From positions 1 through 64,000 of the forward strand of contig NZ_CALFLA010000120.1 in the NCBI RefSeq assembly GCF_937880195.1: a stretch of 64,000 nucleotides of DNA, given 5' to 3'. The position numbers and the translations under genes are program-made. Numbering within the stretch: position 1 is the stretch's first letter; every line of letters starts with the position of its first letter. Positions 33,552 through 42,396 of the stretch are shown piece by piece. This DNA is from an uncultured Blautia sp. Lineage in GTDB: Bacteria; Bacillota; Clostridia; Lachnospirales; Lachnospiraceae. The notes beneath the pieces are model-generated. The model searched no databases, had not been told where the DNA came from, and saw only the letters and a list, made by a program, of their open reading frames with translations.

Positions 33552-35678
33552 TTACATCATTGGATCCAGGGAAAGCGCCGGATGTCCCTTTTCTGTAAGG
33601 AACGCTACCAGTGTCTCAGGATCTTCTGCTATAGTTTCATCACCGATCATATCTGTGAAGTTTTCGATTCCGTAAAGCTCTTTTGCTGTTGCATTCAGTC
33701 TGTCTGCAACAAACTCTTTCAGCTCTTTCGGCATCCATACGATACGCTCGATACCGCCTTCTGCCTTCATGAACTTCTTAGAAGAAATGAAGTGTTTACC
33801 ATGTCCCATAAAGCCTGGTGTCTGTACACCGCCGCCTGTCATGGAAGCCATCTCTGGGAAAGTCATTCCAAGAGGAGTCATTCCTGCATACTCACGGTTA
33901 GCAATAACAACACCGTTGGAGAACGGCTCGATACCGCAGATACACTCGAAGCATCCGCAGGAAGTCATAGGATCCTGCATAATGGAGTACAGTGTTACAT
34001 GCTCCAGTGCGCCCTGGGAGAATTTCTGTACTGCTTCATCTACGTCTTCATAAGCACCAAGGTTTTCGTCGATCGGTCTTTCTTTTGTAATTACCTGACA
34101 AGGACCTGCCGGATCAAGCTCGTTGGTAGCTTTTGCATCCAGCCATGAAACAGCTCCGCAAAGACCAAGTCTCTCCGGTGTTACCACGCATACGTGGCTT
34201 GGGGAGAATGCCTGGCAGAGAATACAGCTGTAGTAAACGTCTACAGATTCATCTGTAAGGTTGTCAAGACGCTCGTCACGTTTCTCAAATGTCGGGATAG
34301 CAACCTCATGACGTACTCTTGTACATTCTGCCGGATCTGTATAGATAACAACTTCACATTTGTCAACAACAGCATCAAACTCATTCTTAACCTGTGCATA
34401 AAGAACCTCGCCAAGGTGTTTGATACGGAAGCCTGCGTTAAAAGCGTCAATGCTGATACGGATACGCTGCATATCTCTCTGGCCTGTATGATATACGCCT
34501 TCGATACAGTTGATATAGTTATGGAACTTACGCTCGATAACCGGCTCAAAGTCTGCCTGCATGTTCTTGCCTGCAACCTTAACAACATATGCAATACTGT
34601 TCTTGCTTCCAAGCTCCATCTCGTCTGCTTCCGGCCCGATCACAGTGATCTTGTGATCCTCAACCTCGCTGGCGTCACATGTCTGAACAAGCTCTGCACA
34701 GTCTACACGGGAACCGTCAAACTCAACCTGCATGTCTTTACGACGGATGATCTCGCCTTCGAATGCAGAAGCAAAAGCAACCGGAATATCAATATTTGTG
34801 ATCTTGATCTTAATATCACGAGCTTCCAGAGATGTTGCGTTCCATTTGGAAACGTCTGTCTGGCAGATAAGGCTCTTCGGAACTCTTGCAACGTCTTCCT
34901 GGTTTGTGATAACCGGGAATCCAAGTGCGATTGCGCCTGCGCCGCATGCAACGATCACGTCGTTCAGAGGTGCAAATGCGTTTACGAATGCCGGAACACG
35001 TTTCATTGTGTATTCCATAAGAGTAGCGGCATCGCCTGGTTTTACGTTACCAAAGATCAGAGCTGCACGAAGTGCAACAGATACTACGTGAATAACAGAT
35101 GTTACGTCTTTTCCAAGAGGGATCACACGAACGTTAGCGCCTGTTTTGTAGTTGATCTCTGCAAGCTGGTCAATTACATCTCCTACAAGTGTTACTAGGA
35201 TACCCTGTGCCTGATAAGATTTTACAAGAGCTGCTGCCTCTTCTGGAGAAGCTGCTTTACCAAGGATTACGGCAACGCCCGGGATGTCTCCTGTTACAAG
35301 GGGAACACCAAGCTCACGGATCACTGCGTCTGCAAGATGTCCGTAGCATGGCTCTTCATAAGGAACCGCTCCGTCAATATATTTCAGAACCTCGATAAAC
35401 TCTGCGCAAAGAGCAGTTGCAACGCCAGACATAAATACGTCGTGTGTTCTTTTTTCTCTTGTCATAAGAGTTTTTACAACACCAAGAGCCTCTTTTAACT
35501 CTGCAAGAGTACCAACCTTGGTTCCTGTTACTGCATAGTAGCATGGAAGGGAATAAGCTGTGTTCGGAAAGCTTACAGCCTTGTCTGCTCCATGTGTTTC
35601 AATAGCCTGGTTAATGGCATTCTCAGTGAGGCCATAAACCGCATCATTTCCCGCGAAAACACTTTCAAATAAAGTCAC
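33552..35678 (-). CDS. acsB: Acetyl-CoA synthase (CODH/ACS complex beta subunit)
   Basis: The 708 aa enzyme that joins CO, the corrinoid methyl group and CoA into acetyl-CoA at its nickel A-cluster. The cluster cysteines are visible: C485 and C488 in CILC, then C497 and C507, and C574 and C576 in SCGCFEC. The 89-residue distance from the first to the fifth cysteine matches the Moorella enzyme as I recall it (506 to 595). The start is GTG (35678), with AGGAGGT about 8 nt upstream; it lies 22 nt after a cooC gene. Length and motifs indicate a full, intact enzyme. Confidence 0.97.
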   Translation of the reverse strand: MTLFESVFAGNDAVYGLTENAINQAIETHGADKAVSFPNTAYSLPCYYAVTGTKVGTLAELKEALGVVKTLMTREKRTHDVFMSGVATALCAEFIEVLKYIDGAVPYEEPCYGHLADAVIRELGVPLVTGDIPGVAVILGKAASPEEAAALVKSYQAQGILVTLVGDVIDQLAEINYKTGANVRVIPLGKDVTSVIHVVSVALRAALIFGNVKPGDAATLMEYTMKRVPAFVNAFAPLNDVIVACGAGAIALGFPVITNQEDVARVPKSLICQTDVSKWNATSLEARDIKIKITNIDIPVAFASAFEGEIIRRKDMQVEFDGSRVDCAELVQTCDASEVEDHKITVIGPEADEMELGSKNSIAYVVKVAGKNMQADFEPVIERKFHNYINCIEGVYHTGQRDMQRIRISIDAFNAGFRIKHLGEVLYAQVKNEFDAVVDKCEVVIYTDPAECTRVRHEVAIPTFEKRDERLDNLTDESVDVYYSCILCQAFSPSHVCVVTPERLGLCGAVSWLDAKATNELDPAGPCQVITKERPIDENLGAYEDVDEAVQKFSQGALEHVTLYSIMQDPMTSCGCFECICGIEPFSNGVVIANREYAGMTPLGMTFPEMASMTGGGVQTPGFMGHGKHFISSKKFMKAEGGIERIVWMPKELKEFVADRLNATAKELYGIENFTDMIGDETIAEDPETLVAFLTEKGHPALSLDPMM

Positions 35679-35699
35679 TGTTATACCTCCTATTTATGA

Positions 35700-36464
35700 T
35701 CACTGACGATCTATTGTTTCTTTGATTTTTCTGATCTCACCTGTTACTGTATCGCTGAAGTCAAAGGGGGATTTGCCCTGTCTGTCCGCATCGATCACCT
35801 CAGTATTATAGTGGATCATACCCAAAAGATCTTCCTGTGGAATCTTATTCATGATAAAGGCTTCGTCGTCTTCATTGCGGACCTTGTTTGCCACAACCTT
35901 AACCTGTTCAACTCCAAGATCCTTTGCAAGACGTTTGACGTTTTTGTACGTCTGAACGCTTCTGGCTCCTGGTTCGATCACTACCACAAAAGCGTCTACG
36001 CCTTCTGTAGTTCCTCTTCCCAGATGCTCAAGTCCTGCCTCCATATCAAGAATAACTACGTCTTCTCTTCGAAGAACCAGGTTATTAATGATACGCTTCA
36101 GCATGACATGCTCTGGACAGACACATCCGCCGCCGCCTGTTTCCACAGTTCCAAGAACAAGCAGCCTGACCCCATTGCAGACCTTTCCGTATTTATCCGG
36201 AATATCATCCACCTTGGGATTCAGATGGTAAAACTGGTTGTTTGCAGAAGCGCCTGTTCTCTCTTCTACCAGCTTACGCATTTTTGAGATGGGCACGATG
36301 GAATCAAGAGTTTCCTCATCAAATCCCAGCGCAAGCCCCAGATTGGCGTCTGGATCAACGTCTGCCGCAAGGACAGGTCTTCCCTCCGCCGCATATAAGC
36401 GAGCCAGCGTTGCCGCAAATGTGGTTTTTCCTACGCCGCCTTTTCCTGTAACTGCAATTTTCAT
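35700..36464 (-). CDS. cooC: CooC-type nickel-insertion ATPase (first of two copies in transcript order after CODH)
   Basis: A 254 aa MinD/NifH-like ATPase. It has the deviant P-loop GKGGVGKTTF at residues 8-17 and the metal-binding CxC pair C114-V-C116 characteristic of CooC/AcsF. This family matures nickel sites of CODH or ACS by ATP-dependent metal insertion. It lies between CODH and acsB, so it may serve the ACS A-cluster (the AcsF role) or the CODH C-cluster. A second, divergent copy lies upstream of the CODH gene. Which copy serves which enzyme cannot be read from the sequence. Confidence 0.92.
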   Translation of the reverse strand: MKIAVTGKGGVGKTTFAATLARLYAAEGRPVLAADVDPDANLGLALGFDEETLDSIVPISKMRKLVEERTGASANNQFYHLNPKVDDIPDKYGKVCNGVRLLVLGTVETGGGGCVCPEHVMLKRIINNLVLRREDVVILDMEAGLEHLGRGTTEGVDAFVVVIEPGARSVQTYKNVKRLAKDLGVEQVKVVANKVRNEDDEAFIMNKIPQEDLLGMIHYNTEVIDADRQGKSPFDFSDTVTGEIRKIKETIDRQ

Positions 36465-36510
36465 TTTATGTCATCCACCTTTGTCAAATATTCACTGCCT
36501 GGAATCTTTA

Positions 36511-38403
36511 TTAGATACCAAGAGCAGTTCTCTTTTCTTCGATTCTCTCGATCATCAGATCAACTAATTTATCAATGTCTGTTTCTACTGTGAAAGCAGC
36601 GTCAACCCATTTTCTTGTTCCCTCTGTAAGGATCTCAGCCATCTGGTCAGAACCGGAAACATAAGGATCAACACCAAGGAATGTATCAATACCAGTACCG
36701 ATTACATAGTTACCAATGGAAACTGCCTTCTCAGACATCCACTCAGGAGCGCATCCCACTACCGGAAGCTGATGGATCTGAAGACCTGCATCTTTTGCAA
36801 GTTCAGCTGCAAGAACCAGCATACGGGAGATATCAACACAGGATCCCATATGAAGCACTGGCGGAATATCAGCCAGCTCACAAACACGTTTCAGACCTGC
36901 GCCGCAGAGATCTTTTGCAGATTTATCCATAAGACCTGCTTTTGCAGCAGCCTGTGCAGAACATCCAGAAGCAATGATAACGATATCGTTTGCGATACAT
37001 TTTTTCATCAGCTCGATGTGCGCATAGTCAGGACGTACTTTCGGGTTGTTACATCCAACCATAGCAACTGCTCCACGGATAACACCGGATGTAATACACT
37101 CAAGAAGCGGTTTGGTTGTTCCAAGTTCATCTACCTGGGAGTTTGTAACGCCGTCAAGAGTTTTTACGATCGCTTCTACAGAGTAACCAACTGTTGCTTT
37201 CTGTTTTAACTGTGGAATATGTACAAGCTCAGGTTTTCTGTTCTTGAAGTTCTCAATTGCCATCTTAACGATTGCTTTTGCATTTTCTCCTGCTGTCTCA
37301 GCGCTGAAGCGGATAAATTCAGAATCAGGCATCTGTGCGATCGGAGAAGTTGTCACGAATTTTGTATGGAAGCATTTGCTCAGTGGTCCTAAAGCTGGGA
37401 AAATACACTGAACGTCAACAACGATCGCCTCGCATGCTCCTGTGAGGACTACGTTCTCCTGCTGCAGGAAGTTACCAGCCATCGGAACGCCGCGGCGCAT
37501 TGCAACCTCGTTGGAGGTACAGCACACACCTGATACTGTGATGCCTTTTGCTCCCATGGATTTTGCATAATCGATCATTTCTTTGCTGTCCGCATACTCG
37601 CAGATCATCTCAGAAAGGCTCGGGTCATGTCCGTGTACAACAATGTTTACGTTCTCTTCTACCATAACGCCAAGGTTTGCTTCTGTATCAATTGGCTTCG
37701 GAGTTCCAAAGAGTACGTCGGAGAACTCTGTTCCCATCATGGATCCGCCCCATCCGTCTCCAAGTCCGCAGCGGATAGACTGTTTTACAAGAGCCTCCGG
37801 AAGAGATGAACATCCCATATGTGTCATATGCAGAGAGGAAGAAACCTCACGGTCGATGGCACGAGGTGCGATTTCGTTTTCGATAAGTTTTTCTTTCTGT
37901 CCTGCAGGCATTCTGTCGAGGAATCTCTGATATCCAAATGGTTTACCATACTCCATAAGACCAGTTTCTGCAACTTCATGGGCAAGATCATAAATGTCTC
38001 TGCCTTCTGTTTCAATTCCCCACTCTTTTGCAATACGGATCAGCTTCTCAGGATCTTTTACCTGGTAGTTTCCGTCTGCTGCTGTGCAGTGCAGAGTATG
38101 GCAGATTTCGCGGCCGTGATCAGAATGTGCGGAAGCTCCGCCAGCTGTAAATTTCAGGTAGTTACGTCCTACGATACCGTGAGCGTCGCAGCCACAGATA
38201 CCTCTCGGCGCTTTTGCTGTAATACGGCATGGTCCCATAGAACAGATTCGGCAGCAGATACCTTTCTCACCGAACTTGCAGTGTGGGGTTTGGTTTTTCA
38301 CACGCATCTGCCAGGAATCCGCGCCAACTTTAGCTCCAGTCTCCAGAAGCCGGTTGGTGGCAGCTTCAAACTCTTCCACTGTCGTTAATTTGAATTCACT
38401 CAT
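36511..38403 (-). CDS. acsA: Anaerobic carbon monoxide dehydrogenase catalytic subunit (CODH/ACS alpha-type)
   Basis: The 630 aa Ni-Fe-S enzyme that reduces CO2 to CO for acetyl-CoA synthesis. N-terminal cysteines C42 and C50 fit the bridging D-cluster. C51, C54, C59 and one of C70/C72 fit the B-cluster (GICCRICSMGPC). The C-cluster region shows VHGHDPSLSEM with the conserved histidine, GVCCTSNE and ASGCSAQAAAK. It is preceded by AAAGGAGG and by a 176 nt leader with hairpins. It could also be called cooS. The acs context supports the carbonyl-branch role. Confidence 0.96.
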   Translation of the reverse strand: MSEFKLTTVEEFEAATNRLLETGAKVGADSWQMRVKNQTPHCKFGEKGICCRICSMGPCRITAKAPRGICGCDAHGIVGRNYLKFTAGGASAHSDHGREICHTLHCTAADGNYQVKDPEKLIRIAKEWGIETEGRDIYDLAHEVAETGLMEYGKPFGYQRFLDRMPAGQKEKLIENEIAPRAIDREVSSSLHMTHMGCSSLPEALVKQSIRCGLGDGWGGSMMGTEFSDVLFGTPKPIDTEANLGVMVEENVNIVVHGHDPSLSEMICEYADSKEMIDYAKSMGAKGITVSGVCCTSNEVAMRRGVPMAGNFLQQENVVLTGACEAIVVDVQCIFPALGPLSKCFHTKFVTTSPIAQMPDSEFIRFSAETAGENAKAIVKMAIENFKNRKPELVHIPQLKQKATVGYSVEAIVKTLDGVTNSQVDELGTTKPLLECITSGVIRGAVAMVGCNNPKVRPDYAHIELMKKCIANDIVIIASGCSAQAAAKAGLMDKSAKDLCGAGLKRVCELADIPPVLHMGSCVDISRMLVLAAELAKDAGLQIHQLPVVGCAPEWMSEKAVSIGNYVIGTGIDTFLGVDPYVSGSDQMAEILTEGTRKWVDAAFTVETDIDKLVDLMIERIEEKRTALGI

Positions 38404-38476
38404 TATAGACCTCCTTTAATGATACAAGAATGATTCATGTGTGTTTTATTTTCTCTATTAATAACTCCGCAGACGG

Positions 38477-38533
38477 AACCCATCCCCGCCCATGGGTTAT
38501 TTTCGTATAAAAATTTTGGGGAGCAATTCCCCC
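38477..38533 (-). promoter_or_regulatory. Hairpin cluster / possible attenuator upstream of CODH
   Basis: The gap between the second cooC and CODH contains GGGGA/TTCCCC (38518-38533), followed on the minus strand by AAAATTTTT, an intrinsic-terminator shape. A second stem, AACCCAT/ATGGGTT (38477-38498), comes next. The position between two functionally linked genes suggests partial termination or attenuation rather than a true operon end. Confidence 0.55.
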
Positions 38534-38579
38534 GGATGACTTCCCCTGATCTTATTTCGTCAGGGACGTTTCTGTCCTG

Positions 38580-39350
38580 TTACAGTTCCAGTTTGTCAAC
38601 AATTGCTCTAAGCGCCTGTTTTACCGGATTATCTTCAGGAAGAGACGCAGTAGGACGACCCTCGCAGTCGTATTCATAGACCGCTTCATCCTGAGGAACA
38701 ACCCCCAGAAGGTTAAGTCCCTGATTCTCGATTTCCTCGAGTACGCCCGGATTCAGTTCTCCTTTTGGCGCACGGTTTACAATCAGTCCTACTGTAGACG
38801 GATGCATATTGCATTCCTCGATCAGTTTGGCAATTCTTCCCACTGCCTGGATTCCGCGTCTGGAGCAGTCGCTTACCAGAATCGCCGTCTGCATTCCCGG
38901 AAGAACACCGCGGCTGATATGCTCCATTCCCGCTTCATTATCTACTACAAAATATGGATAATTGTTCTGATATTTTGCAAGCTGTGCCTGAAGAAGGCCA
39001 TTTACATAACAGTAGCAGCCCTTTCCCTGGGTTCTTCCCATAACAAGCAGATCAAAATCATCGTCTTCCACAAGAGCATCCTCAAACCGAAGCTCTGCAA
39101 AATCAGCTTTGGACATTCCTGCGGGGATAGGACTTACAGACGCCATTTCAGCCTGTGCGATCTCCTCGCGGACATCTCCCAGGGTGGTTTCCACCTTCAC
39201 GCCCAAAACCTCGTTCAAATTGGAATTTGCATCTGCATCCACCGCAAGAACAGGCCCTTTGCCTTTCTCACAGAGATACTGGATCAACATTCCGCATAAT
39301 GTTGTCTTTCCTACGCCGCCTTTTCCGGCGACAGCAATCACATGTGCCAT
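38580..39350 (-). CDS. cooC: Second CooC-type nickel-insertion ATPase
   Basis: A 256 aa ATPase of the same family as the one at 35700-36464 but clearly divergent. It has P-loop GKGGVGKTTL near residues 9-18 and a metal-binding CxC at C112-Y-C114 (GKGCYCYVNG). It lies between CooT and CODH in the transcription order, so it is the natural maturation factor for the CODH C-cluster. The ribosome site is AGGAGGC. Confidence 0.92.
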   Translation of the reverse strand: MAHVIAVAGKGGVGKTTLCGMLIQYLCEKGKGPVLAVDADANSNLNEVLGVKVETTLGDVREEIAQAEMASVSPIPAGMSKADFAELRFEDALVEDDDFDLLVMGRTQGKGCYCYVNGLLQAQLAKYQNNYPYFVVDNEAGMEHISRGVLPGMQTAILVSDCSRRGIQAVGRIAKLIEECNMHPSTVGLIVNRAPKGELNPGVLEEIENQGLNLLGVVPQDEAVYEYDCEGRPTASLPEDNPVKQALRAIVDKLEL

Positions 39351-39394
39351 AAAACAGCCAGCCTCCTGATTTGTGTCGTTTATTTTTATTGCTT

Positions 39395-39577
39395 TTATTC
39401 GCAGCTAAGCTTTACAATACTGTTTGCCAGATCCACCATAAGGATACGGCCCTCTACAATCCGCTCGTCCCCCATAATATCTCTGAGGATCACCTTATCC
39501 CCGTCCACATCAATCCGGCTTACATTTTTAAAGATAACAGAATCGTCACTTTCTTTGAATACAGTTGCAAGACACAT
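39395..39577 (-). CDS. cooT: CooT-family nickel-binding protein
   Basis: A 60 aa protein whose second residue is the conserved cysteine (MCLATVF), the proposed nickel ligand of CooT. The rest is a small beta-rich domain (VILRDIMGDERIVEG). I chose the ATG at 39577, which has GGAGGGA about 6 nt upstream; this gives exactly the CooT length and places Cys at position 2. It sits between a His-rich protein and CooC, a nickel-handling group. Function is inferred from the Rhodospirillum CooT family. Confidence 0.88.
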   Translation of the reverse strand: MCLATVFKESDDSVIFKNVSRIDVDGDKVILRDIMGDERIVEGRILMVDLANSIVKLSCE

Positions 39578-39605
39578 TGTTGTTCCCTCCAAATATTCTA
39601 TCTAT

Positions 39606-40019
39606 TTATTTCATCTCTTCTTTTACAAGTGTCAGGGCAAGTCCCAGACGCATATTGCTCTTCTGGAAATCAGCCACTGCATCACGGATCGCCTTGGCAG
39701 CCTCTCTCATTTCCAGCTTATCCAAATTATCCGCCATCTGATCCAGTTCCTGAGCATGATGCTCATTATGCTGGAGCATATAGGTAAGAAGGGCTATTGT
39801 TTCCTTCCCGCAGTCGCCTCCCTGACAGGAGCCGCAATGTCCATGGTTCTGATCATGGCAGCCTTCTCCGTGAGAATGGGCATGTTCTCCGCCAGCCTCA
39901 TGAGTATGGGCATGGCTATGCGTTACTCCGTCTGAATGGGTATGTTCATGGGTATGCTCATGAGCATGATCGTGACCATGCTGGATCAAATTCCCGTTTT
40001 CATCTTTAATAAGGTGCAT
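39606..40019 (-). CDS. Histidine-rich metal-binding protein, CooJ-like (putative nickel chaperone)
   Basis: A 137 aa protein in two parts. Residues 1-73 contain 19 histidines, many in alternating HxH runs (H14 to H61), plus four cysteines (C54, C62, C65, C70). Residues 74-137 are predicted helical and resemble a coiled coil (LDQMADNLDKLEMREAAKAI), with a histidine group (HNEHH) near its start. Such a protein would bind several nickel ions. It leads the operon that continues with CooT, CooC and CODH, so a nickel store or chaperone like CooJ is the best reading, though the order (His-rich part first) is reversed from my recollection of CooJ. Sequence homology to CooJ is not proved. Confidence 0.72.
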   Translation of the reverse strand: MHLIKDENGNLIQHGHDHAHEHTHEHTHSDGVTHSHAHTHEAGGEHAHSHGEGCHDQNHGHCGSCQGGDCGKETIALLTYMLQHNEHHAQELDQMADNLDKLEMREAAKAIRDAVADFQKSNMRLGLALTLVKEEMK

Positions 40020-40109
40020 TTCTGTTCTCCTTTCGGTATTTTACTATAAAAACTATATGTGTTTCCTAAAAAAGCACAGACTTATGACAAGAATTTATCA
40101 ATTACGTTT

Positions 40110-40138
40110 ATTATACAACTTTCCCTCCTGTTGCGCAA
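40110..40138 (-). promoter_or_regulatory. Promoter of the nickel-chaperone/CODH/acsB operon
   Basis: The minus strand has TTGCGC (40133-40138), a 17 nt spacer and perfect TATAAT (40110-40115). Expected transcription starts about 85 nt before the His-rich gene. Confidence 0.7.
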
Positions 40139-40320
40139 GGTGATAATCATAAAATAACTTGAAAATAATATAAAAATCAACTGAAATCATTTCCTTTGCA
40201 TTTACATATTTGTATCTTTTTTCTAACCCGCCTACAATTTGTTATATTTATAACAATCACGACATTTTATTAACGTAATATTTCCTTCTGCTTCGTAGTA
40301 AATTTTTAATAAATTTGATG

Positions 40321-40348
40321 TTCAACCTTCACATTTTTATGTTATAAT
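40321..40348 (+). promoter_or_regulatory. Promoter of the aldo/keto reductase gene
   Basis: TATAAT (40343-40348) preceded by TTCAAC (40321-40326) with a 16 nt spacer; the -10 is perfect, the -35 weak. It lies about 65 nt before the GTG start. Confidence 0.5.
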
Positions 40349-40414
40349 AGCACATATCTTAGCGAACAAATATGATTTCATCGGCCACAAGGCCGCAGGC
40401 AAGGAGGAACTACT

Positions 40415-41242
40415 GTGACAACCGCCGTATTTTTAAACAACGATAAAACAATGCCTCTTCTGGGGCTTGGCGTCTATAAAGCAACTGGAGACAACGAAGC
40501 CGAAAGCGCGATCGTCAACGCCGTACAGTGCGGCTACCGTCTGATCGATACGGCTTCCGCTTATAAAAACGAAGAGAATGTAGGCCGGGGGATCGCCCGC
40601 TGCGGCGTACCCCGCAAGGAGCTTTTTATCACAACAAAGATATGGAACAACGCTCAGCGTCTTGGAGACGTAAGCGGGGCTTTCCAGAGAAGCCTCGACC
40701 GGCTGGGCCTTGATTATGTAGATCTCTATCTGATCCACTGGCCAGTACCAGGATGCTACCTCAGCACATGGAAGGAAATGGAAAAAATCTTAAGCTCCGG
40801 CCAGGCCCGTTCTATCGGTGTCAGCAATTTCGGCATCCACAATCTTGAAGAACTGAAAAAAGTATCAGGAATCGTTCCTGCAGTCAATCAGATCGAATGC
40901 CATCCGCTGTGCTACCCCAAGGAACTGATCGAATACTGCCAGGAAAACAAAATCCAGGTTCAGGCTTACGCCCCCCTGGCCAGAGGCGCTTATCTGGATC
41001 ACGACGTACTCTGTGTCCTTGGCACAAAGTACGCCCACACCCCTGCACAGGTTGGTCTTCGCTGGGCTGTCCAGAAAGGGATCTCAGTTATCCCGAAATC
41101 CACCAATCCGGAACGGATTGCTTCCAACGCCCGTATTTTTGATTTTACCATTGACCAGGAAGATATGGATCTTCTTGATACACTGAATCAGGACTACCAC
41201 AGCTCCAGTGTTCCCGAAGATTTAAGAGGCGTTCCCTTATAA
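40415..41242 (+). CDS. Aldo/keto reductase
   Basis: A 275 aa NADPH-type aldo/keto reductase. The conserved tetrad is visible as D-x4-Y in DTASAYKNE, the lysine in TTKIW, and the histidine in LIHWP; VIPKSTNPERI is the cofactor-binding segment. It starts with GTG at 40415, preceded by AAGGAGG 7 nt upstream. The family reduces carbonyl compounds; the substrate is not known. It is a single-gene unit convergent with gpsA, ending at a shared terminator. Confidence 0.93.
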   Translation: MTTAVFLNNDKTMPLLGLGVYKATGDNEAESAIVNAVQCGYRLIDTASAYKNEENVGRGIARCGVPRKELFITTKIWNNAQRLGDVSGAFQRSLDRLGLDYVDLYLIHWPVPGCYLSTWKEMEKILSSGQARSIGVSNFGIHNLEELKKVSGIVPAVNQIECHPLCYPKELIEYCQENKIQVQAYAPLARGAYLDHDVLCVLGTKYAHTPAQVGLRWAVQKGISVIPKSTNPERIASNARIFDFTIDQEDMDLLDTLNQDYHSSSVPEDLRGVPL

Positions 41243-41312
41243 TACCGGAGCATTCCTGAATTGTTTTTACAAAAAATGAAAACCGACACAGAGCATACTG
41301 TTTTTCTGTTGC

Positions 41313-41348
41313 AAAAAAGAGGCATCCTTTAGGGGACGCCTCTTTTTT
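41313..41348. terminator. Bidirectional terminator between aldo/keto reductase and gpsA
   Basis: A perfect arm, AAAAAAGAGGC (41313-41323), with GCCTCTTTTTT (41338-41348), has an inner TCC/GGA pair. It gives a T-run on either strand and lies between convergent genes. Confidence 0.9.
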
Positions 41349-41376
41349 ATTTGCCAGCCCTATACCTCTTCCTGGT

Positions 41377-42384
41377 TCACCAGGGAAGCATAGGCGTTTC
41401 TACTTTTTTATCTCTGATCATCAGATCTCTTACTGCGTCTGCAGCCGGTTTGTTTTCAAACAGAACTTTATTTACCTCTTCAATGATCGGCATTTCTACC
41501 TGATATTTTTCTGCAAGGCTTTTTGCTGCTTTTGCAGAATACACCCCTTCTACAACCATTTTCACTTCATCCATGGCTTCTTTCATCGTATAGCCCTTTC
41601 CCATAAGGTATCCTGCCTTACGGTTGCGGCTGTGAACGCTGGCGCAGGTAACGATCAAATCTCCCATACCAGAAAGTCCATAAAAGGTTTCGATCTTCGC
41701 CCCCATTTTTGTACCCAGACGCGCAATCTCCGCAATTCCTCTTGTAATAAGCGCCGCCTTTGTATTATCTCCATAGCCGAGACCGTCTGCCGTACCTGCC
41801 GCAAGAGCAATCACGTTTTTCAGCGCTCCGCCAAGCTCTACTCCAAGAATATCCGGCGTAGTATATACGCGAAATACCGGGCTCATAAAAATGCTCTGAA
41901 GGTACTCTGCAGTCTCACGTTTTTCTGCGCTGACCACGCAGGTAGTTGGAATTCCCTTGCCTACCTCTTCCGCATGGCTGGGGCCGGATAAAACGCAGAC
42001 GTCCGCCTGGGGGATCTCTTCACTGATGATCTCGCTTAATGTCATCAGCGTATTTTCTTCCACGCCCTTTGCCACATTGACAACAATCTGTCCTTTTTTC
42101 GTAAAAGGAGTCATTCTTTCAGCCGTAGACCGTGTAAACGGAGAAGGAACTGCAAGAACCGCCACATCCGGGTTCTTCAAACTTCCCTCAAGATCTGACG
42201 TGATGGCTATTTCTTCTGGAAGTTTTACCCCCGGAAGTTTGGAAGTATGTTCTCTTTTTTCAAGGAGCATTGCCACCTCATCCTCAAGGGCAGACCAAAG
42301 CGTCACTTCATGGCCGTTATGATACAAAAGCAAAGCCAGAGCTGTTCCCCAGCTTCCTGCGCCCAACACACTGATTTTTGCCAT
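41377..42384 (-). CDS. gpsA: Glycerol-3-phosphate dehydrogenase [NAD(P)+]
   Basis: A 335 aa cytosolic enzyme making sn-glycerol 3-phosphate for phospholipids. The N-terminal Rossmann motif is VLGAGSWGTALA; GVELGGALKNVIALAAG and GLSGMGDLIVTC are the active-site segments. It lies 12 nt downstream of plsY, the next enzyme of the pathway. The start has AGGTGGAG upstream. No oddities are seen. Confidence 0.96.
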   Translation of the reverse strand: MAKISVLGAGSWGTALALLLYHNGHEVTLWSALEDEVAMLLEKREHTSKLPGVKLPEEIAITSDLEGSLKNPDVAVLAVPSPFTRSTAERMTPFTKKGQIVVNVAKGVEENTLMTLSEIISEEIPQADVCVLSGPSHAEEVGKGIPTTCVVSAEKRETAEYLQSIFMSPVFRVYTTPDILGVELGGALKNVIALAAGTADGLGYGDNTKAALITRGIAEIARLGTKMGAKIETFYGLSGMGDLIVTCASVHSRNRKAGYLMGKGYTMKEAMDEVKMVVEGVYSAKAAKSLAEKYQVEMPIIEEVNKVLFENKPAADAVRDLMIRDKKVETPMLPW

Positions 42385-42396
42385 TTACTCCACCTT

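Larger units (their letters stand above)
40020..40414. other. Divergent promoter region between nickel operon and aldo/keto reductase
   Basis: This 395 bp A/T-rich stretch contains no gene. It carries the minus-strand promoter at 40110-40138 and a plus-strand promoter at 40321-40348. The middle part (40140-40300) shows no strong hairpin or riboswitch that I recognise. Confidence 0.65.

Noticed and set aside
34194..35198. 334-codon open frame on the plus strand inside acsB
   Set aside because: Antisense to a fully intact acetyl-CoA synthase gene with all cluster cysteines, and lacks any recognisable domain or ribosome site.
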